Assembly: GCA_910577165.1 (NCBI GenBank) | Contig: CAJTLX010000054.1 | Location: 1-22,791 of the forward strand | Origin: an uncultured Lachnospiraceae bacterium | GTDB lineage: Bacteria; Bacillota; Clostridia; Lachnospirales; Lachnospiraceae | Length of the DNA: 22,791 bases | Reading direction: 5' to 3' | Part shown: positions 8,525 through 15,873 of the stretch, piece by piece | How the letters are laid out: each line of letters starts with the position of its first letter | Numbering within the stretch: position 1 is the first letter of the stretch | Made by a program: the position numbers and the translations under genes | The notes under the pieces: generated by a model | Database searches by the model: none | Told to the model about the DNA's origin: nothing | Seen by the model: only the letters and a program-made list of their open reading frames with translations

Positions 8525-9409
8525 TCAATCATTGCACTGCCCACAGCCGCCATGGTGTGTCGCGCCCTCTTTTTCGCGCAGGATCGCGCGTCCCTCCTCG
8601 GTCTTATACATCTGCGCGCGCTTCATCGCCTCGTCAAAATTCACCAGATGCCCGTCAAACTCCGGTCCGTCCACACAGGCAAATTTTACCTCACCGCCAA
8701 CACTTAACCTGCACGCACCGCACATTCCCGTTCCGTCCACCATAATCGGGTTCATGCTGACCACCGTCGGAATTCCCAGCTCTTTTGTCAGGAGGCACAC
8801 AAATTTCATCATAATCAGCGGTCCGATGGCAATGACAAGATCGTAAGTTTGATTTCCATTATTTACCAGATCCTTGATCTTATCATTGACATTGCCCTTA
8901 AATCCGTAGGAGCCATCGTCCGTTGCCACATAGACATTGCCCGCGACCGCCTTCATCTCCTCCTCAAGAATAATCAGATTCCTGCTTCTCGCGCCGATAA
9001 TGCAGTCTGCCAAAATCCCCTGACTGTGCAGCCATTTCACCTGCGGATAGACCGGCGCAGTACCCACACCGCCCGCCACAAACAAAATCTTCTTCTTTTT
9101 CAGATCACCTGCTGGGGTGTCAAGTAATTCCGATTTACAGCCAAGAGGCCCGGTAAAATCGCGCAGATAATCTCCCTCGTTGTACTCCGCCATCATCTTT
9201 GTGGACGCGCCGATGGCCTGCACCACAATGGTCACTGTGCCCGCTGCCGCATCGTAATCGCATATGGTAAGCGGAACGCGCTCCCCCCTCTCATCCATTT
9301 TCACAATCACAAACTGCCCTGGAGCGCAGTTCTTTGCCACACGCGGTGCTTTTACTTCCATCAGAAAAATATTATCTGATAGAAACCGCTTTTTTGTAAT
9401 CTCGTACAT
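8525..9409 (-). CDS. nfnA: NfnA, small subunit of bifurcating ferredoxin:NADP+ oxidoreductase
   Basis: 294-residue ferredoxin-NADP+ reductase-type protein (dihydroorotate dehydrogenase electron-transfer subunit superfamily). It carries FAD, an NAD(H) site and a [2Fe-2S] cluster, and works with NfnB. Visible motifs: a flavin-binding region with GQFVIVKM and RVPLTICDYD; the nucleotide-binding GGVGTAPVYPQ at 113-123; and the cluster-binding stretch MCGACRLSVGGEVKFAC, giving C230, C233 and C245, with D225 near enough to be a fourth ligand as described for this family. The start has AGGAG eight bases upstream. The tail ends in HHGGCGQCND, adding two cysteines (289, 292) beyond the cluster ligands; their role is unknown. 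It is first in the nfn operon, behind a palindromic element at 9448-9545. Confidence 0.92.
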   Translation of the reverse strand: MYEITKKRFLSDNIFLMEVKAPRVAKNCAPGQFVIVKMDERGERVPLTICDYDAAAGTVTIVVQAIGASTKMMAEYNEGDYLRDFTGPLGCKSELLDTPAGDLKKKKILFVAGGVGTAPVYPQVKWLHSQGILADCIIGARSRNLIILEEEMKAVAGNVYVATDDGSYGFKGNVNDKIKDLVNNGNQTYDLVIAIGPLIMMKFVCLLTKELGIPTVVSMNPIMVDGTGMCGACRLSVGGEVKFACVDGPEFDGHLVNFDEAMKRAQMYKTEEGRAILREKEGATHHGGCGQCND

Positions 9410-9447
9410 ATATTTCTCTCCTATCCATTTTTCATTCTATCCTAAAT

Positions 9448-9477
9448 CGAGTAGGGAAAAAGTTTTTCCCCTACTCG
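9448..9477. repeat. near-perfect 30-base palindrome upstream of nfnA
   Basis: Arms CGAGTAGGG and CCCTACTCG with an A-run/T-run centre make an almost fully self-complementary 30-mer with one bulged base. No T-run follows on either strand, so it is not a textbook terminator. It sits 38 bases before the nfnA start, so it must either affect nfn expression or be a cruciform-forming insertion. Confidence 0.6.
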
Positions 9478-9481
9478 TAGC

Positions 9482-9545
9482 GCGGGGCGTATTGCATCAG
9501 CAACGATTTTCCATGTGTGCTTACACATATGCACGCCCCTGCAAT
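9482..9545. repeat. nested inverted-repeat element between the secreted-protein gene and nfnA
   Basis: Outer arms GGGGCGT (9484-9490) and ACGCCCC (9533-9539) enclose a TGCAT/ATGC helix and an inner hairpin ATGTGT-gctt-ACACAT (9513-9528). About 15 unpaired bases remain on one side. ATTGC (9491-9495) can alternatively pair with GCAAT (9541-9545). The element begins just after the upstream gene ends. The 10-mer GCGGGGCGTA at its edge also occurs at 611-620, again shortly after a stop codon, which hints at a dispersed small repeat. Confidence 0.45.
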
Positions 9546-9559
9546 CCGCTAAAGGGAAA

Positions 9560-10504
9560 TCAGATATCATCATAGTGATGCTTCCTTGTTGCCAAAATCA
9601 CCACAACAACGGCAAGCACCGCCAAAGCCGCCACGATTCCAACCATTGTTGGAAGAATGGAATGCGCCTGATACTGCACTGCATCAATATCAAAAAGTTC
9701 GACCTCCACATCCGTAATCTGCGCCCAGGCATCCGCAAAATCAGTGGTCTCATTTTTTAAATCCACCGTCCCGCCAAGGCTCTCTATCAGTTCCTTATCC
9801 ACCTGGAGCTGACTGAAAAGCTCTGTGCCGTCCGCAAGCCTGAAACTTACCTCCGAGAGATTGATATTTGCCTCGCAGCCATTTGTGGTATTCCACCAGG
9901 AACCATACCCGAAATAGAGCGTCTGCGCTCCGGAAAGCCAGGTAAGCACCGGCGCGAAATCCGACTCCGCCGTATAGTCGCCGGACGCTTTCATCTCGTT
10001 CGCAAGAATTGACTGATCGTAGCAGAACTCATCATTTGCGTACACACTAAATCCGGTAGCGGACAATTCAATTCGGATCTTTGTCCCATCTTTAATATAA
10101 TCGTCTACAATTTTGTAATTGTAAAGATTTGCATCAAAATACCCACCAAACCTCTCACTGTTAAAGCCAAAATAGGAACCCGGAGTAAAATAAATTCTTC
10201 CGTCATAATCCCCCGTGCCCTGAATGGCAAAGATCGTGCCAAGTTCGTGTACTTCCCAGGTTGGCTTTGCGTAAAACTCAAAGACAACGCCCTGTGAGGT
10301 ATCCACACCGCGGAACGGGTTATCAAAAATATAAACCGGGGTAAAATCGCCGCTTGTTTCCCCGTGCAGCGACAGATCAATCGCCTCCACATCCACATAA
10401 TTGTTTTTGTCTGGCTCAAAGCCTTCCGCCGACAAAGGCAACCGCCCTGCCATGGCACAGAACAAACATACAGCAAGCAGTGCTGCTAAAAGTTTTCTTT
10501 TCAT
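9560..10504 (-). CDS. secreted, membrane-anchored jelly-roll-like protein
   Basis: 314 residues. An N-terminal signal peptide (MKRKLLAALLAVCLFCAMAG) precedes an extracellular region of about 250 residues. A single C-terminal membrane helix (about 287-306) follows, with a short basic, then acidic tail (RKHHYDDI). The extracellular part is rich in aromatics and glycines and is strand-like (GVVFEFYAKP, IYFTPGSYFGFN, TLYFGYGSWWN), as in LamG/concanavalin-type carbohydrate-binding folds; this assignment is tentative. The start has GGAGG five bases upstream. It begins 12 bases after the chemoreceptor stop, so the two are surely co-transcribed. A role as ligand-binding partner of the receptor is plausible inference. 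No sortase motif is present; anchoring is by the membrane helix. Confidence 0.7.
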   Translation of the reverse strand: MKRKLLAALLAVCLFCAMAGRLPLSAEGFEPDKNNYVDVEAIDLSLHGETSGDFTPVYIFDNPFRGVDTSQGVVFEFYAKPTWEVHELGTIFAIQGTGDYDGRIYFTPGSYFGFNSERFGGYFDANLYNYKIVDDYIKDGTKIRIELSATGFSVYANDEFCYDQSILANEMKASGDYTAESDFAPVLTWLSGAQTLYFGYGSWWNTTNGCEANINLSEVSFRLADGTELFSQLQVDKELIESLGGTVDLKNETTDFADAWAQITDVEVELFDIDAVQYQAHSILPTMVGIVAALAVLAVVVVILATRKHHYDDI

Positions 10505-10516
10505 AACAGCCTCCGT

Positions 10517-12226
10517 TCAAAGCATGGTAAAAGCGTCCGACTGCCGATTCAGTTCCTTTACAATCTGGACACTGGACTCCACATTCGTGTAGACCTGGTT
10601 GATTTGTTCCACAAGGCTTGACGTGCTTTCCGCAGAGAGGGAAACTCCCTGATTGCATTCGCCGACAGCCTCCGCAATCCGCCCCATCTGTCCCGTCATA
10701 TGCCCGATCATCTGATTTAATTCATTCATTCGACCCAGGAAATTGTTCATCTCCTCGCTGACGCTGTCCGCCTCCTCACGATACTGCTTACCCGCGTCGG
10801 CATGATGATCATAATCTGGAAGAATAGCTTCCAGGATATAGCGCATAATATCATTTGCATTTGTGTTTAACTCGCCCACAGCACCAATAACCACCCCATT
10901 AATATTCTGAATTTTATTTGCTGTCTCCCGGCTTGAATCTGCAAGTTGCCTGATCTCATCCGCCACCACGGCAAAACCGCGCCCCACATCCCCGGCACGC
11001 GCCGCCTCAATGGATGCGTTGAGTGCCAACAAATTAGTTTGGCTAGAAATACTTAAAATCTCATCCGTCAGCTCATTGACATGATTTACACTCTTGCTGT
11101 TCTCAATAGCCGCATTGAGCCGTTCCATAATGGTCTGAATCATCTTGTTGGTTTCTTCTTTATTTCTCTTTGCATTTTCCTCCATCTGTCCGGCACGCAC
11201 TTTCATCTGCGTCGTGCTTTCCTGAATCTGTTTTGACACTCTCGCCACCTCATCCACATGATTGCCGATCTCGTTTGTCTGATCATTCATATTATTGACG
11301 GTAGTCGAGATATTGTCCATTGTAGCCGCAATTTCCTCGGAGGAAGCGGAAATATCACTTGAATTAGTATTCGCTTTATGAATACTCTGATTTACATTGA
11401 TAAATGCCTGGTTCAAATCATTTGCAGAGGAAACAATCTGCGCTATAATCTTTTGAAGTGTCGCAATAAAAAGATTAACCCCGCGCACTAATCCTCCGAT
11501 TTCGTCGCCAGTAACAATCGGAATACGCTCTGTTAAATCACCATTCTTATGATCAATATCTTTAATGATTTTGCGCAGACGCTTCTCATAATTTATCGTC
11601 GGCTGGATAACCGTTTTCTGAATAATAATAATGCTGGTGGTAACAATAATTAACACAATGATCATCATGCCGACCGAAACAATCTGCGCGTCGTCCCGCA
11701 CTTCGTTCTGCTTTCCTCTCGACATTGCAATATCGTACTGCGCCTGTTCGGTCATATTGGAAACCTGATCGCTTAAACGCTCAAAAATATCGTTTAGAAT
11801 GCCGCTCACTTTTGCCGCCACTTCGCGCGTATTGTTTGTTGAGCTTAGATTTAGCGTATCAATATAATTTTCCAAGTATTCCGCCTCGATCGATAAAAGT
11901 TTATCATAGGATTCCGAGTTGCTGATCTTTCCGTACTGTCTTATGTTGGCATTGAGAGTCGCTGCCGCTCTTCCAATTTTTTCCTCAACGGCCTTCTTCT
12001 CCTCCTTTGTATTCATAATACTGTAGTTTAGCAAAAGCTGCTGCATCTCCTGAATATTCGCCGCGATCGCATCCAGCGAAATAATTACCGGGATGTCTTT
12101 TGTCACAATTTCATCCCCTGCCGCTCCGAGCCGTCTGATGCTCGAAATACTAAAGAGGGAGGAGAGAATGCTGATTACCACAATCAGCAAAAGCGGTACA
12201 ATCACTTTGGATCTTAAGCTCTTCAT
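10517..12226 (-). CDS. methyl-accepting chemotaxis protein
   Basis: 569-residue membrane chemoreceptor. The first membrane helix (about residues 8-28) is followed by an extracellular helical ligand-binding region of four-helix-bundle type (about 30-180). A second membrane helix (about 183-204) leads to a HAMP domain (about 206-260) and a long cytoplasmic coiled coil. The conserved signalling hairpin that docks CheA and CheW is clear: SSQTNLLALNASIEAARAGD through GRGFAVVADEIRQLADSS (about 394-432). After the hairpin a less usual stretch, RYILEAILPDYDHHADAGKQY (about 463-483), interrupts the coiled coil. The ATG at 12226 sits eight bases from AAAGGA; the ATG six bases earlier is too close to it. 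The gene is downstream of leuD by 76 bases and upstream of the secreted jelly-roll-like gene. No sigma-D-type flagellar promoter was recognised. Confidence 0.93.
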   Translation of the reverse strand: MKSLRSKVIVPLLLIVVISILSSLFSISSIRRLGAAGDEIVTKDIPVIISLDAIAANIQEMQQLLLNYSIMNTKEEKKAVEEKIGRAAATLNANIRQYGKISNSESYDKLLSIEAEYLENYIDTLNLSSTNNTREVAAKVSGILNDIFERLSDQVSNMTEQAQYDIAMSRGKQNEVRDDAQIVSVGMMIIVLIIVTTSIIIIQKTVIQPTINYEKRLRKIIKDIDHKNGDLTERIPIVTGDEIGGLVRGVNLFIATLQKIIAQIVSSANDLNQAFINVNQSIHKANTNSSDISASSEEIAATMDNISTTVNNMNDQTNEIGNHVDEVARVSKQIQESTTQMKVRAGQMEENAKRNKEETNKMIQTIMERLNAAIENSKSVNHVNELTDEILSISSQTNLLALNASIEAARAGDVGRGFAVVADEIRQLADSSRETANKIQNINGVVIGAVGELNTNANDIMRYILEAILPDYDHHADAGKQYREEADSVSEEMNNFLGRMNELNQMIGHMTGQMGRIAEAVGECNQGVSLSAESTSSLVEQINQVYTNVESSVQIVKELNRQSDAFTML

Positions 12227-12302
12227 TCTCATAATCCTTTCAAAAATTTACTTTTTTCGCGGCTTTTACACAAAGCCAGTCCATGCTACAGTATTTACTC
12301 AG

Positions 12303-12794
12303 TTATGCTTCCTTTTGGTTGATATAATTGATCAGGCCTTCGGCCTTTATGATTTTCTGCATAAATTCCGGAAAAGCCTGCCCTTTAAACTCCTCCCCAC
12401 TTGTCCGATCATAGATCATGCCGGAATCAAAATCAATTTCCACCATATCTCCCGCGGCAATCGCTCTTGCCGCCTCCGGACACTCTATGATCGGAAGACC
12501 GATATTGATGGCGTTGCGGTAAAAGATGCGCGCAAACGTCTCCGCGATCACACAGGCAATCCCGGATGCCTTAATTGCGATCGGTGCGTGTTCCCTTGAG
12601 GAGCCGCAGCCAAAATTTTTGTTCGCCACCATAATATCGCCAGGTTTTACGCGATTTACAAAATCCGCATCGATATCCTCCATACATTTTTTTGCGAGTT
12701 CCTTCGGATCAGAAGAATTTAGATACCTTGCCGGGATAATCACATCCGTGTCGACATTATCCCCATATTTGTGTACTACGCCATATGCTTTCAT
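12303..12794 (-). CDS. leuD: 3-isopropylmalate dehydratase small subunit
   Basis: 163 residues. With LeuC it interconverts 2- and 3-isopropylmalate in leucine synthesis (cytosol). The N terminus MKAYGVVHKYGDNVDTDVII and the swivel-domain motif FGCGSSREHAP (61-71) are diagnostic for the aconitase-family small subunit of the clostridial/archaeal length class. The ATG at 12794 has AGGAG ten bases upstream. An upstream extension of the reading frame is rejected because it would run through the structured element. LeuC precedes it by 155 bases, an unusually long gap for a leuCD pair, and the gap is filled by the element at 12829-12937. Confidence 0.95.
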   Translation of the reverse strand: MKAYGVVHKYGDNVDTDVIIPARYLNSSDPKELAKKCMEDIDADFVNRVKPGDIMVANKNFGCGSSREHAPIAIKASGIACVIAETFARIFYRNAINIGLPIIECPEAARAIAAGDMVEIDFDSGMIYDRTSGEEFKGQAFPEFMQKIIKAEGLINYINQKEA

Positions 12795-12828
12795 AAATCT
12801 AAGTCTCCTATTTAAAGTTCTGATTTTA

Positions 12829-12929
12829 AGTTCCGCATCCGTCCTTCTCGCGCACACTGCCCAGAGAGGATTTATTCCGCAAGCGTTCATCAATCCTCTC
12901 GTGCGCACTCCGGACTCCTGCTAATTTTT
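12829..12929 (-). ncRNA. structured element, diverged copy between leuC and leuD
   Basis: On the minus strand this about 100-base unit folds into nested helices. P1 pairs 12835-12837 with 12919-12921 and 12841-12844 with 12912-12915. P2 pairs GTGCGCAC (12908-12901) with GTGTGCGC (12857-12850). P3 pairs GAGAGGATT with AATCCTCTC (12864-12872 and 12892-12900). The loop holds a short GC helix and GCGGAA. It ends in GATGCGGAACTTAAAA, then the leuD ribosome binding site. The same layout with different paired bases occurs twice before alaS. A second GCGGAACTAAAA (around 12926-12937), just after the leuC stop, suggests that a tandem neighbour was deleted. Confidence 0.65.
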
Positions 12930-12949
12930 AGTTCCGCAGAATTTTTAGT

Positions 12950-14215
12950 TTATAAGCCGAGTTCTTCCGGCTCGCTGATCTTTCCAGTCACCGCAGAGGC
13001 AGCGGCTACGGAAGGACTTGCCAGGTATACCTCGGATTCTATATGCCCCATACGACCGACAAAATTACGGTTTGTAGTGGACACTGCCCGCTCTCCTGCT
13101 GCCAGGATTCCCATATAACCGCCCAGGCAAGGACCGCAAGTCGGGGTACTTACAATGCAGCCCGCCTCAATAAAAATCTTTAACAGCCCTTCTTCCATCG
13201 CCTGTAAATAGATCGCCTGTGTTGCAGGGATCACAATTGCGCGAACACCATCGGCAACTTTTCTTCCCTTCAGTATTTTCGCCGCTGTGCGCATATCGCT
13301 GATACGACCGTTTGTGCAGGAGCCGATCACTACCTGATCAATTTTTACCTCACCACTCTCCTTTACCGTCTTTGTATTTTCTGGCAAATGCGGAAAAGCG
13401 ACGGTCGGCGAAAGGCTACCAAGATCGATCGTGTAGGTCTCATCGTAAACCGCATCCTCATCCGCCTCAAAGATCCGATACGGCTTTGTGGAATGCTCCT
13501 TCATATATGCAATTGTCGTCTCATCCACCGGGAAAATCCCGTTCTTCGCGCCTGCTTCAATCGCCATATTCGCGATCGTAAAACGGTCGTCCATGGTAAG
13601 ATTTGCCACGCCCTCCCCCATAAATTCCATTGAGCGGTAGAGCGCGCCGTCCACACCAATCATTCCGATAATATGCAGGATCACATCCTTGCCGGACACC
13701 CATGGCTTCATCTTGCCGGTCAGGATAAAGCGGATCGCTGATGGCACTTTAAACCATGCTTTTCCAGTGATCATGCCCGCGCCCATATCGGTGCTGCCCA
13801 CCCCGGTAGAAAACGCGCCGAGCGCGCCGTAAGTACAGGTATGGGAATCAGCGCCAATACAGGTATCCCCTGCGACAACCAGTCCTTTCTCCGGCAGGAG
13901 TGCGTGTTCGATCCCCATCTGACCAACTTCAAAATAATTTGTGATGCCCTGTGCCCTCGCATATTCCCGCACACATTTGCAATGTTCCGCGGATTTAATG
14001 TCCTTGTTCGGTGCGAAATGATCTGGCACAAGTGCGACCTTGTCCTTGTCAAAAACCTCCTTCTTATTTAATTTTGCCACCTCATGAATCGCCACAGGAC
14101 CAGTAATATCATTGGCAAGTACCATATCAAGATCCGCCTCGATCAATTGTCCCGCTTCCACATAATCAAGCCCCGCATGCGCTGCGAGGATCTTCTGTGT
14201 CATTGTCATTCCCAT
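12950..14215 (-). CDS. leuC: 3-isopropylmalate dehydratase large subunit
   Basis: 421 residues, aconitase superfamily, of the roughly 420-residue clostridial/archaeal type. It carries the [4Fe-4S] cluster and works with LeuD. Cluster ligands are visible as C300 (VIGSCTNGR), C360 and C363 (TPTCGPCLGG). The substrate-binding region GADSHTCTYGALGAFSTGVGS is intact. The start is MGMTMTQKILAAHAG: GGAGG lies eleven bases before the ATG at 14215. A GTG upstream would include the ribosome binding site in the coding region. It follows the small membrane-protein gene by 36 bases in the leu operon. Confidence 0.96.
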   Translation of the reverse strand: MGMTMTQKILAAHAGLDYVEAGQLIEADLDMVLANDITGPVAIHEVAKLNKKEVFDKDKVALVPDHFAPNKDIKSAEHCKCVREYARAQGITNYFEVGQMGIEHALLPEKGLVVAGDTCIGADSHTCTYGALGAFSTGVGSTDMGAGMITGKAWFKVPSAIRFILTGKMKPWVSGKDVILHIIGMIGVDGALYRSMEFMGEGVANLTMDDRFTIANMAIEAGAKNGIFPVDETTIAYMKEHSTKPYRIFEADEDAVYDETYTIDLGSLSPTVAFPHLPENTKTVKESGEVKIDQVVIGSCTNGRISDMRTAAKILKGRKVADGVRAIVIPATQAIYLQAMEEGLLKIFIEAGCIVSTPTCGPCLGGYMGILAAGERAVSTTNRNFVGRMGHIESEVYLASPSVAAASAVTGKISEPEELGL

Positions 14216-14251
14216 TCTTTTTATTTCCTCCACTTTCCAAAAAATTCCGTT

Positions 14252-14620
14252 TTATGCCAGCATCATTTTCATTAAACTCATAAAAATTAGAAAAAATACC
14301 ATTCCCGCAAGAAAAAACCAGAGCGGAAATTTCTCTGTGGCAGGCCATTGCCGATGCATCCTGGAGTACTGATTCTTTTTGAAAAAATACATAAATACCA
14401 TCCATAAAATCGCAAAATATCCGAACAATTCCACATAGATCAAAATATTGACTACCAAAATACAGGCCTGCTGCGCGCCGCTGAATGTTCCTCCGCTCTC
14501 CTGTACCTGTGCCACAAATCCCGCTGCGATATTTAAAAACAGAAAAAACAAAACGGTCAGCGCGCAGTAGGCGAGAGAAGAAAACTTAACAAGCTTCGCA
14601 TAGCTAAATTCCTTTCGCAA
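14252..14620 (-). CDS. small three-helix membrane protein in the leu operon
   Basis: Predicted 122-residue integral membrane protein with hydrophobic segments at about 15-37, 52-80 and 98-120, and a basic loop (KKNQYSRMHRQW) between the second and third. No known family was recognised. The likely start is the TTG at 14620, preceded four bases upstream by GGGGGAG. It overlaps the 3' end of leuB by 17 bases, so translation is probably coupled to leuB. A TTG nine codons earlier is the alternative. Position between leuB and leuC suggests a role tied to branched-chain amino acid metabolism or transport, but this rests on context alone. Confidence 0.65.
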   Translation of the reverse strand: MRKEFSYAKLVKFSSLAYCALTVLFFLFLNIAAGFVAQVQESGGTFSGAQQACILVVNILIYVELFGYFAILWMVFMYFFKKNQYSRMHRQWPATEKFPLWFFLAGMVFFLIFMSLMKMMLA

Positions 14621-15686
14621 TTTTCTCCCCCATTTCTGTTGTGCCAATCAGGGTAGTCCCCTCCGACATAATATCCACTGTGCGGTATCCCCCGTCTAAC
14701 ACCTTGTTGACCGCAGCTTCCACCGCGTCCGCCTCTTTTTGCAAATCAAAGGAGTAGCGCAGCATCATTGCTGCAGAAAGAATGGTCGCGATCGGGTTTG
14801 CCTTGTCCTGCCCCGCAATATCCGGTGCGGAGCCATGGCTTGGCTCATAGAGACCGAGTTTCCCTGCGCCAAGGCTGGCGGAAGAAAGCATCCCAATAGA
14901 TCCCGTTACCATGCTTGCCTCATCCGATAAGATATCACCAAACATATTTTCAGTTAAAATTACATCAAACTGTTTTGGATCTCTGACAATCTGCATTGCG
15001 CAGTTATCCACCAGCATATCGCTAAGCTCCACTTCCGGGAATTCCTTCGCTGTCTCCGCAACTACCTGTCTCCAGAGTCTTGAGGTATCAAGGACATTTG
15101 CCTTATCAACGCTTACCACGCGCTTTCCTCTCTTCATCGCCACCGCAAATGCCCACCTTGCAATACGGCGAATCTCATTCTCATCGTAAGGCATTGTATC
15201 CATCGCTTTTCGCAACCCGTTCTCCGTCATGGTCTTTCGCTCCCCAAAATATACGCCCCCGGTCAGCTCGCGCACCACAACAAAATCAAAGCCACCGCCA
15301 ATCAATTCATCTTTTAGCGGGCAGGCATTTTTCAACTGCGGAAATAAAAGTGCCGGGCGCAGATTGCAAAAAAGTCCCAACCCCTTGCGGATGGCAAGAA
15401 GCCCCGCCTCCGGGCGCAGATTAGGCGGCAGTTCATACCATTTTGATTCTCCAACCTTACCCCCAACAGCTCCAAGCAGTACCGAATCACTCTCTCTTGC
15501 CGTATTAAGAGCCTCCTCAGTTAACGGCACACCGGTCGCGTCGATGGAAACTCCGCCAATAAGTACTTCTTTGTACTTAAATTCATGCCCGTATTTTGTG
15601 CCGACTGCATCAAGTACCTTGCACGCCTCGCGCACAATTTCCGGTCCAATTCCATCCCCCGGAATCACAGCAATATTATAGTTCAT
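14604..15686 (-). CDS. leuB: 3-isopropylmalate dehydrogenase
   Basis: 360 residues. It oxidises and decarboxylates 3-isopropylmalate to 2-oxoisocaproate with NAD+ in leucine synthesis. Diagnostic stretches: IAVIPGDGIGPEIV at the N terminus, RKGLGLFCNLRPA, VRELTGGVYFG, the metal-binding/catalytic region TENMFGDILSDEAS, and the NAD-binding EPSHGSAPDIAGQDKANP. Length is standard. The ATG has AGGA six to seven bases upstream. It is the first gene of the leuB-membrane protein-leuC-leuD operon, divergent from a LysR-type regulator. LeuA, the committed step, is not in the window. Confidence 0.97.
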   Translation of the reverse strand: MNYNIAVIPGDGIGPEIVREACKVLDAVGTKYGHEFKYKEVLIGGVSIDATGVPLTEEALNTARESDSVLLGAVGGKVGESKWYELPPNLRPEAGLLAIRKGLGLFCNLRPALLFPQLKNACPLKDELIGGGFDFVVVRELTGGVYFGERKTMTENGLRKAMDTMPYDENEIRRIARWAFAVAMKRGKRVVSVDKANVLDTSRLWRQVVAETAKEFPEVELSDMLVDNCAMQIVRDPKQFDVILTENMFGDILSDEASMVTGSIGMLSSASLGAGKLGLYEPSHGSAPDIAGQDKANPIATILSAAMMLRYSFDLQKEADAVEAAVNKVLDGGYRTVDIMSEGTTLIGTTEMGEKIAKGI

Positions 15687-15719
15687 TTTTCTTCCTCATT
15701 TCTCCTGCCTTTTGCAAAC

Positions 15720-15768
15720 GTAGATTGCCCAAAATAAATCTTATCGCCGAAGGGAAATGCAAATCTAC
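15720..15768 (-). promoter_or_regulatory. inverted repeat in the leuB leader
   Basis: GTAGATT (15720-15726) and AATCTAC (15762-15768), extended by GC/GC past a bulge, flank about 35 bases inside the predicted leuB 5' untranslated region. It could be an mRNA hairpin or a distal regulator site. No leucine-codon-rich leader peptide and no T-box were seen here. Confidence 0.4.
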
Positions 15769-15788
15769 AAAAACAGGTTAATTTCTAC

Positions 15789-15818
15789 TTGCTATTATAA
15801 CACAACCTCTGTTATAAT
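15789..15818 (+). promoter_or_regulatory. LysR-gene promoter overlapping the leuB promoter and an operator-like palindrome
   Basis: For the regulator (plus strand): TTGCTA (15789-15794), an 18-base spacer, TATAAT (15813-15818). For leuB (minus strand): a perfect -10 TATAAT at 15799-15794 with only a poor -35 (around TTTAAT, 15822-15817), as is common where an activator is needed. Both are covered by a perfect inverted repeat TTATAACA-n7-TGTTATAA (15795-15817). Face-to-face overlapping promoters with a palindrome are typical of LysR-type self-regulated divergent units; the regulator-site link is inference. Confidence 0.6.
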
Positions 15819-15873
15819 TAAAATACATATTACTTATATTTTATATAACTTTAAGGAATAGAGAGGCAATCAA

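Noticed and set aside
12227..12302. Terminator or flagellar sigma promoter between leuD and the chemoreceptor
   Set aside because: A GGCTTT/AAAGCC stem exists but no T-run follows, and no TAAA-n15-GCCGATAA match was found.
12795..12908. N-terminal extension of leuD
   Set aside because: It would translate through the structured element. The internal ATG at 12794 has a good ribosome binding site and gives the standard LeuD N terminus.
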